Shown in pieces: positions 1 through 9,882 of a DNA stretch of 64,000 bases. The translations under genes were made by a program, and so were the position numbers. Location of the stretch: contig NZ_NIZW01000021.1 of the NCBI RefSeq assembly GCF_002727185.1, positions 62,001-126,000 of the forward strand, in the 5' to 3' direction. Each line of letters begins with the position of its first letter. The first letter of the stretch is position 1. The notes beneath the pieces were generated by a model that had not been told where the DNA came from, ran no database searches, and was given only the letters and a program-made list of their open reading frames with translations. The stretch is from Rhodopirellula bahusiensis (GTDB lineage: Bacteria; Planctomycetota; Planctomycetia; Pirellulales; Pirellulaceae).

Positions 1-131
1 TTCTCGAGCGACCAATCCGGCAGTTCAGTCAGGTACTGAGACGCGTCGTCGGCAGAGATTCGGTCGATGCCGCCCTCGCAGGGGACGCAGTGGCGACTGG
101 ACCAGTCCGGTGATGATTTGGATTCATTCAT
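1..131 (-). CDS. phhB: 4a-hydroxytetrahydrobiopterin (pterin-4a-carbinolamine) dehydratase, N-terminal part
   Basis: The reading frame starts at the ATG at 131-129 and runs off the left edge after about 43 codons. The visible protein has the typical beginning of this family: a short variable lead, then HCVPCEGGID, then a helix that ends in LTELPDWSLE. The family dehydrates 4a-hydroxytetrahydropterin during tetrahydrobiopterin recycling, and in bacteria it is often linked to phenylalanine hydroxylase or molybdopterin metabolism. The catalytic histidines lie further into the protein and are outside the window, so activity cannot be judged. It is transcribed divergently from the sigma factor gene to its right. 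Confidence 0.8.
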   Translation of the reverse strand, partial: MNESKSSPDWSSRHCVPCEGGIDRISADDASQYLTELPDWSLE

Positions 132-220
132 GCTTTGATTTTACCGTTGGCGGATTTCCAATCGTAGGTGGAAAGTCGGGTTGATCGACGCATTTGCAAA
201 TTGCAGTTAATCTGGTGCTC

Positions 221-910
221 ATGAATGCACCCGCTCCCTCGCCGTCTTCCCCCAACGATCCTGATCGTGAAGACGAGATTCGTTTGATCGGTCAAATTCG
301 CGCAGGGGATTCTCAGGCGTGGCAAGAATTGATCGACCAATTCGAAGGCCGCCTGCTGGCGTACGCTCGGCGTCGAGTCGGTGATTTGGCAGCCAGCGAA
401 GACATCGTGCAGGAAACCTTTGTCGGCTTTTTGGTTTCGCTCCCCAACTACGATTCGCGGCGAAAACTGGAGAGCTATCTGTTCTCGATTTGCAGCTACA
501 AGCTGACTGATCATTTGCGTCAGTCCGGGCGTCGTCCGGAACTGCCGCTGCTGGGACGAGGCAGTTCATCCGGCTCCGGGAGTGGCGACAATGTCGAAGC
601 TGACGGCGTTCGGTTGCCGAGTTCCATCTGCCGCAGTGCTGAACGCCGCGAGTTGGAACAAGACCTGGTTGTGGAAGTCGTCCAAGAACAAATCGCGAAT
701 TGGCAGTCACGTGGCAACTTTGGAAAGCTGAAAGCGATCGAATTGTTGTTTGTGATGGGACGCGGCAACCGGGAAGTCGCTGAGCAATTGAATCTGTCGC
801 AGCAGCAAGTCGCGAATTTGAAGAGTGATTTTCTGACTCGGATTTCGGCGGTCATCAAACGTCGCGACCTCGATCTGGATGTCTTCCCAGAACTTCGCGA
901 AAACGCCTGA
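221..910 (+). CDS. ECF-like sigma-70 family RNA polymerase sigma factor
   Basis: This 229-residue protein has a sigma region 2 at about residues 20-100 (helices around SQAWQELIDQFEGRLLAYA and the ASEDIVQETFVGF -10 recognition segment). A C-terminal region 4 helix-turn-helix at about 165-215 contains NREVAEQLNLSQQQVANLK. The linker between them is unusually long and rich in glycine and serine. An upstream in-frame ATG at 194 exists, but the start at 221 fits the family better because the first nine codons are not sigma-like. The 3' end overlaps the beginning of the longest frame of the downstream membrane protein gene, so the two may be co-transcribed. No anti-sigma factor is encoded next to it, although such genes often have one. 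Its target promoters are unknown. Confidence 0.85.
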   Translation: MNAPAPSPSSPNDPDREDEIRLIGQIRAGDSQAWQELIDQFEGRLLAYARRRVGDLAASEDIVQETFVGFLVSLPNYDSRRKLESYLFSICSYKLTDHLRQSGRRPELPLLGRGSSSGSGSGDNVEADGVRLPSSICRSAERRELEQDLVVEVVQEQIANWQSRGNFGKLKAIELLFVMGRGNREVAEQLNLSQQQVANLKSDFLTRISAVIKRRDLDLDVFPELRENA

Positions 911-1940
911 ATCGTTGGTCGAATCGCATCGAGGCCACATTGAGTCTGATCGGCACGTCGATTGCTGTAAAGGTAAAGCGTATTCGTTTTCCTTTCAATC
1001 GAGCGGTGGAGTTGTGGGTTTTCTCAAGCAGACGTTTTCGGAGTTTTCCAAGGATCGTTGCAGCACGTTGGCTGCGGCGCTCGCGTACTACACCGCGTTT
1101 GCACTGCCTCCCTTGCTTTACTTGATGCTGACGGTACTGACCTTCAGTTTGTCCGTGATGTACGACAGCGAGCAGGCCACCGAGAAGGCTCAAGGCATAT
1201 TGCAGACGCAAGCTTCGCAAATGATTGGCAATCCCGCGGCGGTCGATCAGATCGAAACGATCATGAACAATCACGAGGAAGCTTCCGGGAAGTGGTGGAA
1301 GACGTTGTTGAGTTTCGCGGGGATTCTGGTCGGTGCGACTGGAGTTGTTTCGGCATTGCAAGGTGCTTTGAATCAGGTTTGGGAAGTCAAGCCGGACCCG
1401 GACAACAGCGGTATCAAAGACATCTTGGCGAAGCGATTCTTGTCGTTTGGGATGATCTTGGGTCTTGGTTTCTTGATGCTGGTTTCGCTGGTCGTCTCCT
1501 CGGTGCTGACCGCTCTGGGTGATCAAGTTGGCAGCTGGGTTGGCATGTCAGAAACGCTCGCTCATTTTGCGAACTTTGCTGTGCAAGCACTGGTCGTGTT
1601 CGTGATCTTTGCTTCCATCTTTAAGTTCATGCCCGACGCCGTCACCAAATGGCGTGACGTGGCGGTCGGTGCGGCCGTGACCACGGTTTTGTTTTTGGTT
1701 GGCCGCTATCTGATGCAGCTTTATTTCTCCATGAGCGAACCCGGTGCTCAACTGGGAGCGGCCGCCGCATCGCTTGCCGTTTTGCTGGTCTGGGTCTACT
1801 ACACGGCGATGATCGTGTTGTTGGGGGCAGAGGCGACTCAGGTGTACGCGGTTCGCTACGGAGACGGAATTCAACCTGAACCCAAGGCCGTCCGCGTGGT
1901 CGAGCAGATCAAACGCGGTACGGACGCCTCGACTGCTTAG
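879..1940 (+). CDS. YihY/BrkB family membrane protein
   Basis: The protein belongs to the YihY/virulence factor BrkB family of inner-membrane proteins, whose biochemical role is not settled. Family signs are an N-terminal amphipathic segment followed by LAAALAYYTAFALPPLLYL, about six membrane-spanning stretches, and the C-terminal signature GAAAASLAVLLVWVYYTAMIVLLGAE. The longest frame opens with an ATG at 879, inside the end of the sigma factor gene. The first 45 residues of this form are not family-like, and a GTG at 1014, just before GFLKQTFSEF, would give a normal 308-residue BrkB. I keep the long form but regard the GTG as the likelier start. Overlap with the sigma gene suggests co-expression. 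Confidence 0.85.
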   Translation: MSSQNFAKTPESLVESHRGHIESDRHVDCCKGKAYSFSFQSSGGVVGFLKQTFSEFSKDRCSTLAAALAYYTAFALPPLLYLMLTVLTFSLSVMYDSEQATEKAQGILQTQASQMIGNPAAVDQIETIMNNHEEASGKWWKTLLSFAGILVGATGVVSALQGALNQVWEVKPDPDNSGIKDILAKRFLSFGMILGLGFLMLVSLVVSSVLTALGDQVGSWVGMSETLAHFANFAVQALVVFVIFASIFKFMPDAVTKWRDVAVGAAVTTVLFLVGRYLMQLYFSMSEPGAQLGAAAASLAVLLVWVYYTAMIVLLGAEATQVYAVRYGDGIQPEPKAVRVVEQIKRGTDASTA

Positions 1941-2007
1941 GGCTCCGGATTGAACGATTGGAGTCATCGCTCAATCCTGGGCGAGTGCCAGCCACGCAAG
2001 AAACTGT

Positions 2008-3192
2008 TCAAATCAGGCCACGTGAACGATCATGATCGCGGTGGGTTGCATCTTCGATTGCCTTCAATGCGTCCTTCGACAGCAATCCCATTTGTTCGGC
2101 GATGAAACTGACTTCGATGCTGTCCTTGACCAGGTGCATCGGGACGCCGGCCGCAGAACTCTGTCTCGCGAACCGATCGACTTTCTGATCGTGGTCACTG
2201 GATGCATCCGGATCGATGTCACGAATGAAGATGGCGGGAATTCGCTCGCCAAACTCTTCCGCCGCTGTCGCATACAAACGTGCGTCCTCTTGCCCCGAGT
2301 CACCCACCAGGATGAACTGAAGATTGGGAAAGGCGGACATCAATTCGCGAGTTTGTTCGAGCTTGCGATCGTGTCCTTGTTTGATGAATTTGTCTTCATC
2401 GATCCCAAGGTCGCGTAAGAACAATGGGCCCTTCGGGATCGCATTGTGTTCAAGGAAGTCTTCGAGCAGGTCGTGAAGATTCCAGGGCGACGATGAAACA
2501 TAGAAGATCGGATTGATGGGCGATCCAAACGGTTTGCCGTTTCGTTGCATCCATTCATACAGCGACGCCACTCCTTCGAGCGGGGCTCGTGTCCTCGCAT
2601 TTCCAAAGAACGTGAGTTTGGCCATCGTGCCGATGTCGGTCGCCCCTGTTCGAAGGATTGTGTCATCGACGTCGCTGATGACAGCGAACTTGGCATCCGA
2701 AGAAACGTGCATCACGTCGCAAACGGTGAAGGACTCCATCGGCGAGATTCGTTCGTCGTCAACAATCGCCAGTTGAGCTGGCATCCACAACGCGAAGTCT
2801 GCGTTGTCGGCGACGCGTGGAATGTCCAGCTCGAAGTAGCCCTCTGCATCGCTGACGGTTTGCCCAGTGACGCCAGCAAACGAGCCTTCGAGTTTGACAC
2901 CGGGTACTTCATCACTCGCAAACCGACGCCAGGTGTGGGTGAGGTTTTGCCACCAGCGATCATTGTGGAAATCGGGATCCAAGGGCGGGTTGGAGAGGAT
3001 CCGACCGCGAAGATGGACCGTGTCCGCCGTTGCGAAGCCCGTGTAGGCCTGGATCTGAGGAACGCCGCTGCGCCCCCAACGCTTGCGGATCCGCCTGATC
3101 GCCATGTCGGCCACATCGTCGGCCGATGAGGCGGTGCGAGTGAGCCAATTGCGAAAGTCGGCTTGGAAGGTCAGGGGAGTTGGCTCAGACAT
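2008..3192 (-). CDS. App1-type phosphatase (DUF2183, HAD-like)
   Basis: This cytosolic protein of about 394 residues has the App1/DUF2183 architecture: an N-terminal beta-sandwich-like region (about residues 45-160) and a C-terminal HAD-type phosphatase domain. The domain carries the nucleophile motif DVDDTIL at about residue 175, a motif II-like serine stretch FYVSSSPWN, and the acidic motif ILVGDSGQED. Yeast App1 is a Mg-dependent phosphatidate phosphatase; bacterial members are widespread, but their substrates are mostly unknown. The start is placed at the ATG beginning MSEPTPL. An ATG 11 codons upstream is possible. It lies just downstream of the large hybrid kinase and is read in the same direction. 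Confidence 0.85.
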   Translation of the reverse strand: MSEPTPLTFQADFRNWLTRTASSADDVADMAIRRIRKRWGRSGVPQIQAYTGFATADTVHLRGRILSNPPLDPDFHNDRWWQNLTHTWRRFASDEVPGVKLEGSFAGVTGQTVSDAEGYFELDIPRVADNADFALWMPAQLAIVDDERISPMESFTVCDVMHVSSDAKFAVISDVDDTILRTGATDIGTMAKLTFFGNARTRAPLEGVASLYEWMQRNGKPFGSPINPIFYVSSSPWNLHDLLEDFLEHNAIPKGPLFLRDLGIDEDKFIKQGHDRKLEQTRELMSAFPNLQFILVGDSGQEDARLYATAAEEFGERIPAIFIRDIDPDASSDHDQKVDRFARQSSAAGVPMHLVKDSIEVSFIAEQMGLLSKDALKAIEDATHRDHDRSRGLI

Positions 3193-3252
3193 GAATGACT
3201 TGGGGGTGAATGGATTTGAAAGCAATTCACCGAAGCAAATTCGAGGCCAGGT

Positions 3253-6200
3253 TCACGCGTCCAGCAAGCCTTTTGCGATTCGTAGCAGGCGATTCACTTT
3301 CAACGGTTTGCTGAGGTATTCATCAAAGCCTTCGCTGATCAGCCGTCGCCGGGTTCCTTTCATCGCGTCAGCGGTCAACGCGATCACAGGGAGCTCGATC
3401 CCTCGGCTGCGGAGTTCACGAACGGCGCCCAGGCCATCCAGTTCGGGCATTTGCATGTCCATCAAGCACAGCTCGAATGGATTACCCTCCGCGATCGAAT
3501 TGACCACCATATCGACGGCTTGCCGACCGTTCTCCGCCACCTCGACTTCACAGCCCGCCTTTTTGAGAAAGTGTTGGGCGACGAAGCGAACGTCACGCAT
3601 GTCATCAGCGATTAGGACTCGGGCGTTCAGCAAGATGTCCTGATCGATCGTTGTCTTCAGGTTGTCGCTGTCTTTCTCATCGGACAAGTGGATGGTGAGA
3701 AGGCCCATGTCGCCGATCGGATCGACCGGCAACCGAATCGCGAATTCGCTGCCTTGGCCTTCGGTGCTAGTGACTTGGATGGTTCCACCCAACGCTGCAA
3801 CGAGGCGTTTGGTAATGCTGAGTCCCAATCCGGTTCCACCAAAACGATTGGAGATCGTCGCGTCAGCTTGGACAAAAGGTTCGAAGAGAGTCCGCAGTTT
3901 TTCGTCCGCGATCCCGATCCCATTGTCGACCACTTTTAAGATCAAGAATGTTTCGTCATCGATTCGTTCCGATCGAGCGATCACATCCACGCGTCCCTTC
4001 GGAGCGAACTTGATCGCATTGGCGATGAGGTTGATCATGATCTGACGCAGTCGAGCTGAGTCGGTCGTGATTGTTTGTGGCAGCGGTTCAACGACGTCGA
4101 AATGGAGCGTGTTTTGGTAATCCTGGGTTCGCATCTTCATTGTTTCGAAGATGTCGGCCAAAAGCTCACCGAGCGAAACACTGTTCGTCGCGGTGGTGAA
4201 CTTGTTCGCTTCGATCCGGGACAAGTCCAAAACGTCGCCGAGCAACCGTAGCAGGTAGTCCCCGTTTCGCTGGATCGTCGACAGGTATTCCAGGCGGGTG
4301 CTTTCGTCAGGGTCTTCCTGAAGAATCTTTGTGAACCCGAGCATGGCCGACAGCGGTGTGCGCAGTTCATGACTCATGTTGGCGAGGAAGCGACTCTTGG
4401 CTTCGTTGGCAGCGTCGGCAGCCAACTTGGCTTCTCGAAGTTCGTTCTCGACTTGAAGCCGATCTTCGATGTCAACAAAAGTCACCACCGCACCGACGAC
4501 GTCTTCCCCCTCGTGAATTGGGTGACACCAGTATTCGACTGGGAAGCTCTCACCATCCTGCCGACAGAAACGCTCGTCGTACCGATTGATTTGATCACCC
4601 GCACGAATCGCGGAAAGGATGTGCAGTTGTTGTTCGTCGAAAGGATTGCCTTCCGAATCGCACGGGCGTGCGAGCTCGGCAAGTTCTTGACCGACGATTT
4701 CGCTGCCGCAATCGTACCCCAGCAACTTCGCCGCTTTTTCGTTGCTGAAGGTGCACTTGCCGTTCACGTCCAGCCCAAAGAGTCCTTCGGCGGTCGAGTC
4801 CAAGAGCAAGCGGATGGTTCGTTCATTGCTTTCGGTGTGACGTGCCACTTCGATCCGCTCCGTCACATCGTTTTGGACACCAACGAAATGAGTTAGTGTG
4901 TTGTGTTCGTCGTGCACCGGAGTGATGTAGAGATCGTTCCAAAATGCTTCGCCGTTCTTGCGATAGTTCTTGATCAATTCACGAACCGATTCCCCACGAT
5001 CCAAAGCTCGTTGAATCTTCAAAACGGTTTCCTGATCGGTCTCTTCCCCCTGCAGGAACCGGCAATTGCGGCCGAGTATCTCGTGATCTGAGAACCCGGT
5101 CATCTCCTTGAAACCTTGGTTGACGAAGTTGATCGGGTTATCCTCGAGGGAGCAGTCCGTGATCACAATTCCGTTGGCTGCGGAGTGGACCGCCTTGCTG
5201 AGCAAACGCATCTGAGATTCGTGAGACTTCCGCAAGGTGATATCACGAATGGAAGCAAAGAAGAATTGCTTGCCCTGCAACGTCACCGGCGTCAAAGCAA
5301 TCTCAATCGGGAACTCCGCACCATCTCGCCGGCGGAGCACAGACTCGAACAAGTCACCTCCGTTTGAGTGGGCATTTGCGAGGCGATTGTCGTAGGTTTC
5401 TGCGTCATTTTCTGACTTGAATCGGGACAGGAACTGCCCCGCCAGTTCTTCGCTTGAAAAACCCAGTTGTTCACCCATCTTTCGATTGGCGTAGCTGATC
5501 TTTCCTTTCTGATCCAACAACACCAAGGCGTCGACGTTCTCGTCGGCCATGAACTTGAACTTCAAAACGTCACGTTCCGCTTGCCGCAGGACGTTGACGT
5601 TCACGAACGCGATCACGACACCGTTCGTTTCTTGGTTCTGCATGTATGGAAGTGCGCGAACCAGATACGACGAGTCCCGGCAAGCCACCTCCCACTCCAG
5701 TTCGATTCGCTCGTCACGAACTTGTCGAACATGGTCGAGAAATTGGTCGTCATGAATTGGTTGAATGAAAGCTTCGAGCAAACGACCGATGTCATTGTTA
5801 TCGATCGAAAGGAGTCGTGAAATTTCGGGGGTGGCCCGCCGGATGCGTAGTTCGTTGTCCAAGAACAACACGCCTACCCGCGTGGTCGCCAACAGGTTGA
5901 CCATGTCTGCGTTGGCTTCGTTCAACTCATTGACACGAATTTGCAACTCCGCGTTGACGGTGTAGAGCTCTTCATTGACGCTCTGCAGTTCCTCATTGGT
6001 GCTCTGCAATTCTTCGTTGCTGGCGACCATTTCTTCATTGGTGGCCTGCAATTCCTCGTTGGAAGTCTCCAGTTCTTCGATCGTTGCCTGAAGGTTTTGG
6101 CGGCTGAAGCTGAGTTCGTGCTCGAGGTCATCGATTCGCGATTCCGTGGCCGACGAGAAGTCGAGTTGCTTGCGTTCCGTGTCCGACGATTCGTCGGACG

Positions 6201-8238
6201 GCGCCGCCGCTTCACGCAGGGCACTGGGAATCTCGGATGCGTTGAATTGAATCAGGATGCAAGTCGCCGCCTTCGCTGGCAATTGATAAGGTTCGGCGAT
6301 CAATTCCAAGACATGATTTGGGCCGTCTGCAGGCGAAGGGATTCCGTAGTAGTGAACGGCGTCTTGTTTTTTGATTGCTTGAGTGACTGCGGCACCGATG
6401 GATGCGCGCAGTTCCTTCGTCACCATGTGCAGGATGTTGTCCGAAGGAATTCCGTCCGGCACACGCAGGTATCGGCTGACGCCTGGGAAAATGTGAATGA
6501 CCCGGTAGTCCGTGTCGATCACCACACTCGGCGGCATTTTGTCAGCAAGAAGAACGTTGTAAATCTCGAGAAGATTCTCGTTGCGACGTTGCGGCAATGG
6601 TTCCGCAATGGATGTTGAGACGGAGGTGACTCGCGAAATCGATTGATTGGCCAGCGGCATTCGCAATTCGATGGGCAACCGAACATCACGACGCTTTCGG
6701 AACAATTTCCATTGCGAATTGATGGCATCGAATTCATCGCCGATGTCACCCACGCTTTCGCTGGGGCCAAGGAACAGCACGCCACTCGTTTTCAAGGCGA
6801 AGTGAAACAGCGACAGCGTTTTGCGTTGAGCCGGTGTCTGCAAATAGATCAGCATGTTTCTGCACGACACCAAGTCCATCTGAGTGAACGGTGGATCGTT
6901 GATGACGTTTTGGGCCGCGAAAACGACGCTTCGCCGAAGCGAATCATTGACCAAGTATCCTGAATCACGCCGGATGAAAAATTTCTCTCGGCGATCCGTT
7001 GCGATTTCGCTAAGTTGAGATTCGGTGTAGTAACCCGTTGCAGCGATTTGAAGTGATCCACGATGCGGGTCCGTCGCAAACATCTTGAAGTCGATGTCGC
7101 GACCGGATCGCTCGATGCCTTCGCGCATCAACATTGCAATCGAATAGGCCTCTTCTCCAGTTGCGCATCCGCAGACCCAAATGCGGATCGTGTCCTTGGC
7201 GCGTCCGATCAGCTCAGGGATGACCTGTTGCTCGAGGACTGCGTAGGCGTCTCGATCGCGAAAAAACTGGGTCACTCCGATCAACAAGTCGCGGTACAGT
7301 TCGTTGACTTCTTCAGGGTGTTCATTGATGTGAGCGACGTAGAGCGCCAGGGCATCTAGGTGCATCAAATCCATTCGCCGCTGAATGCGACGATGCACGG
7401 TACCGGTCTTGTAGTGATTGAAGTCAATGCCGTGTTTCTTTTGCAGCAACTGAAAGACACGTTCCAGCCCAGATCGCTCGACCACCTCCAGGTCAGGTTC
7501 TTCGTCCGCTTTGGTTCTTTGCCCGTCAAACAAATATTGCTGGAGCGTCTCACCCATCTTCTCTGGGGCCAGTTCCAAATCGACGTGGCCGGTGTTGCGA
7601 GCGTTCATCGGCATCGAATCGAACTTGCAAGTTGCCGGGTCCTGAATGACGACCAAGCCACCGTTGTTACTGATTTCGACCACGCCTCGCGAACCATCGC
7701 TGCCGGTGCCTGACAAGACGATTCCGATCGCACGTTCTTGAGCGTCCTGCGCGAGCGATCGCAAGAATTGATCAATCGGGTGAGTCAAGACTTTTTCGCT
7801 GCCACGATCGGTCAGCAATAGCTTCCCATTGCTGATCACCATCTCTTTTCTGGCGGGAATCAGGTAGATCGTGTCAGGTTGGACTTCGACCCCGTTATCG
7901 ACCACCTCGACGGGAATGTTGGTAACTCGGCGAAGCAAGTCATCCATGTGACTTTTGAAATCGGGCGACAAATGTTGAACGACGACGAACGACATGCCGG
8001 TCGCGACGGGCATTTTGCCAAACAGCTTTTCGAGAGCTTCTAGGCCACCCGCTGAGGCTCCGATTCCCACCACCGGCTGATGTAGCCAGCTCGAGGTCTG
8101 GGGTGCGTCGTCGGTTTCGATTTCTGATTCTGTACCGGACGAATCGTCTGGCAAAGCACTGGTGTCAGCCATGGATGATAATGAAGGAGGTTCTGTCTCC
8201 GGCTTCCATGCACTTTCATCGAATGGTGAGTCTATCAC
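3253..8238 (-). CDS. CheB-CheR-PAS hybrid histidine kinase with C-terminal receiver
   Basis: This 1661-residue signalling protein contains, in order: a CheB methylesterase domain (about 55-245; GASAGG with Ser62, VVQHLSPDF with His89, [10 protein letters not shown] with Asp181), a CheR methyltransferase domain (about 255-520; SAM motif [10 protein letters not shown] and the SCRNMLIYL segment), and a long heptad coiled coil built of NEELQ-type repeats (about 700-780). Several PAS domains follow (about 785-1270), then a dimerisation/phosphoacceptor region MSHELRTPL with His near 1290, a HATPase domain with DNGIGIA and GGTGLGLSI, and a receiver with phosphoacceptor Asp in [12 protein letters not shown] near 1593. 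Such fusions are known, but no chemoreceptor or CheA is encoded nearby, so the input is probably not classical chemotaxis. The protein has no membrane segment. It lacks its own HPt domain; a separate HPt gene lies at 13.3 kb. Confidence 0.93.
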   Translation of the reverse strand: MIDSPFDESAWKPETEPPSLSSMADTSALPDDSSGTESEIETDDAPQTSSWLHQPVVGIGASAGGLEALEKLFGKMPVATGMSFVVVQHLSPDFKSHMDDLLRRVTNIPVEVVDNGVEVQPDTIYLIPARKEMVISNGKLLLTDRGSEKVLTHPIDQFLRSLAQDAQERAIGIVLSGTGSDGSRGVVEISNNGGLVVIQDPATCKFDSMPMNARNTGHVDLELAPEKMGETLQQYLFDGQRTKADEEPDLEVVERSGLERVFQLLQKKHGIDFNHYKTGTVHRRIQRRMDLMHLDALALYVAHINEHPEEVNELYRDLLIGVTQFFRDRDAYAVLEQQVIPELIGRAKDTIRIWVCGCATGEEAYSIAMLMREGIERSGRDIDFKMFATDPHRGSLQIAATGYYTESQLSEIATDRREKFFIRRDSGYLVNDSLRRSVVFAAQNVINDPPFTQMDLVSCRNMLIYLQTPAQRKTLSLFHFALKTSGVLFLGPSESVGDIGDEFDAINSQWKLFRKRRDVRLPIELRMPLANQSISRVTSVSTSIAEPLPQRRNENLLEIYNVLLADKMPPSVVIDTDYRVIHIFPGVSRYLRVPDGIPSDNILHMVTKELRASIGAAVTQAIKKQDAVHYYGIPSPADGPNHVLELIAEPYQLPAKAATCILIQFNASEIPSALREAAAPSDESSDTERKQLDFSSATESRIDDLEHELSFSRQNLQATIEELETSNEELQATNEEMVASNEELQSTNEELQSVNEELYTVNAELQIRVNELNEANADMVNLLATTRVGVLFLDNELRIRRATPEISRLLSIDNNDIGRLLEAFIQPIHDDQFLDHVRQVRDERIELEWEVACRDSSYLVRALPYMQNQETNGVVIAFVNVNVLRQAERDVLKFKFMADENVDALVLLDQKGKISYANRKMGEQLGFSSEELAGQFLSRFKSENDAETYDNRLANAHSNGGDLFESVLRRRDGAEFPIEIALTPVTLQGKQFFFASIRDITLRKSHESQMRLLSKAVHSAANGIVITDCSLEDNPINFVNQGFKEMTGFSDHEILGRNCRFLQGEETDQETVLKIQRALDRGESVRELIKNYRKNGEAFWNDLYITPVHDEHNTLTHFVGVQNDVTERIEVARHTESNERTIRLLLDSTAEGLFGLDVNGKCTFSNEKAAKLLGYDCGSEIVGQELAELARPCDSEGNPFDEQQLHILSAIRAGDQINRYDERFCRQDGESFPVEYWCHPIHEGEDVVGAVVTFVDIEDRLQVENELREAKLAADAANEAKSRFLANMSHELRTPLSAMLGFTKILQEDPDESTRLEYLSTIQRNGDYLLRLLGDVLDLSRIEANKFTTATNSVSLGELLADIFETMKMRTQDYQNTLHFDVVEPLPQTITTDSARLRQIMINLIANAIKFAPKGRVDVIARSERIDDETFLILKVVDNGIGIADEKLRTLFEPFVQADATISNRFGGTGLGLSITKRLVAALGGTIQVTSTEGQGSEFAIRLPVDPIGDMGLLTIHLSDEKDSDNLKTTIDQDILLNARVLIADDMRDVRFVAQHFLKKAGCEVEVAENGRQAVDMVVNSIAEGNPFELCLMDMQMPELDGLGAVRELRSRGIELPVIALTADAMKGTRRRLISEGFDEYLSKPLKVNRLLRIAKGLLDA

Positions 8239-8484
8239 CGGGCTGTGAGCCAGAAACGCGGAGAGCCAAAAAACTATGGTGATCAGATGGAGAACGGAGA
8301 GAACGTCACTCCATTGTCAAGATCGGATGCTATCCAACCATGCTGAACGATCAGGCACCGGAAACGACTGGAGTCAGCCTAGTGTATGAGCGGGCCAAAT
8401 GCTGTCAATCTTCAAACCACCCGAGGGCGGACGGCTGAGCTCGAAACCCGTTGCAAGATACAATCGTCCGTCACGATCCGGCGT

Positions 8485-8979
8485 TCAGAACTCTCTGAAC
8501 TCGGATGCGATTCGGCGGAATCTCGCTGACACCGAGTGCGTCGCCGATGCATTGTCGCCAAAGGAAATTGGTTCGTTCCCATTCGTCAAATAGCGTACGC
8601 ACGAGACAACCTGTTCTTTCGAAACGGGCTTTTTCAAATAGGCGTTTCCACCCAGTGTTTCGACCATGCGATGAATCTCGCCGTCTTCGAGACTACTGGA
8701 TACAACGATTGGAATCGCGGCGACATTCGGATCCGCATCCCCCCGTACTGTTTGAAGCAAATGCAGACCGCTGAGGTGAGGCATGTCGATGTCCGCAATC
8801 ACCAAGTGCGTTGGTTCACGACGCACCGCTGACAGCGCGGTCGCGCCGCAGGAAGCATGGACAACTGAGTATCCAAGTTCTCGCATCCAATGCCCCAGCT
8901 GTTCTCGAATAACGCGGACATCGTCCGCGATCACACACCTGAGGGAGCGATCAACGTCGTAAGGCGGTGTTGTGGGCAT
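8485..8979 (-). CDS. Single-domain response regulator (receiver only)
   Basis: The protein is a CheY-like receiver of about 120 residues with a short C-terminal tail. Visible landmarks are the acidic pocket CVIADD, the phosphoacceptor aspartate in LVIADIDMPHLSG, the switch serine in IVVSSS and the lysine in YLKKPVS. No output domain is present. I place the start at the ATG preceding MPTTPPYD; a longer frame starting 21 codons upstream shows no homology-like features. It is read in the same direction as the giant hybrid kinase and lies about 250 bases upstream of it, which makes it a natural candidate partner. Confidence 0.85.
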   Translation of the reverse strand: MPTTPPYDVDRSLRCVIADDVRVIREQLGHWMRELGYSVVHASCGATALSAVRREPTHLVIADIDMPHLSGLHLLQTVRGDADPNVAAIPIVVSSSLEDGEIHRMVETLGGNAYLKKPVSKEQVVSCVRYLTNGNEPISFGDNASATHSVSARFRRIASEFREF

Positions 8980-9105
8980 ATAAACTCGTGGGGGTGGGGA
9001 TAACTTGCAACGTGATTGCGAACGTTGTGCCAAAGAAGTCACTTTTTGAAGAGCAAGCCAAGGTGAGAAATGCTCTGTTCGTACTAATCGCGAAGCGGAG
9101 GAATG

Positions 9106-9879
9106 TTATCTCGAGGGAGTGTCTGAGATAACGGGGCCGCGCGGTTGAAACGGGCGATTTCGCCACAAAACAAACGAGGCCAGCGTGTACAGAATGGGAT
9201 AGACCAAAGAGACCAAAACCAACCAGGCTGGTGGTTGAGGGTACATCGGTAACATGGCGATTAGCATCAGCGTCCAAATTGCCGCACCCGATAGCAACCA
9301 AACGCGATGTTGTTCGGGCGCGAGGTTCGGGTAGACCAATCGAATGGGGGCGATCGTCAGCCCGGCCAGCACCGCAATTATCACGGCGACTGGCCACTGC
9401 CCCGACCAATGGTGCAGCAGTCCGGCGTAGAAAGCAGCAATGTTCCAGTACGAAGGAAAGCCGCGGAAAAATCCGTTTTGCTCATCCTTGGCATCGCTGT
9501 GAGCGAATCCGAAAAGACTGGCTCCCATGGCCAGTGCGACGATGACTCCGAACCCGTCCGGCATCCAGTTCATTCGCCAAACCAGCATCAAAGGAATGAA
9601 TGCAAACGTGAGGTAGTCAAGCAGATCGTCGATGGTGCGACCATCGATCGACTTCGCTCGGGTTTTCACGTGATACCGGCGAGCGAGTGGCCCATCGATC
9701 GCGTCGATGAATGTCGTTAGAAGCAACCAACCGAACACCCGTCGAGGATCGCAATCCGCTCGAGTGATTTCCAGCATTGCCAATGCTGCGGGAAGGATGC
9801 CCGAAGCAGTCAATGCGTGAACGGCGTAAGCGGCAACGGTTTGCTTCGTCGTCGTGGGCTGGTCTCTGGTATCCGCCAT
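9106..9879 (-). CDS. pcs: CDP-alcohol phosphatidyltransferase, phosphatidylcholine-synthase type
   Basis: This is a 257-residue integral membrane enzyme with about seven or eight hydrophobic segments. It carries the CDP-alcohol phosphotransferase signature in the form DAIDGPLARRY followed by the GRTIDDLLDYLTF acidic cluster. The DGPLARR segment and the later FFRGFPSYWNIAAFY segment match bacterial phosphatidylcholine synthases (CDP-diacylglycerol plus choline gives phosphatidylcholine plus CMP) better than phosphatidylserine or phosphatidylglycerophosphate synthases. It begins three bases after the stop of a membrane-anchored EEP-family hydrolase, so the two are almost certainly one operon. 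The choline substrate is inferred from motif resemblance alone. Confidence 0.8.
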   Translation of the reverse strand: MADTRDQPTTTKQTVAAYAVHALTASGILPAALAMLEITRADCDPRRVFGWLLLTTFIDAIDGPLARRYHVKTRAKSIDGRTIDDLLDYLTFAFIPLMLVWRMNWMPDGFGVIVALAMGASLFGFAHSDAKDEQNGFFRGFPSYWNIAAFYAGLLHHWSGQWPVAVIIAVLAGLTIAPIRLVYPNLAPEQHRVWLLSGAAIWTLMLIAMLPMYPQPPAWLVLVSLVYPILYTLASFVLWRNRPFQPRGPVISDTPSR

Positions 9880-9882
9880 GTT

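Noticed and set aside
855-1526. A 223-codon open frame on the minus strand
   Set aside because: Antisense shadow of the BrkB-type membrane gene, rich in glutamine and arginine, with no family resemblance.
5941-6618. A 225-codon open frame on the plus strand
   Set aside because: Antisense of the coiled-coil and linker part of the hybrid kinase; its repeats ([13 protein letters not shown]-type) mirror the NEELQ heptads.
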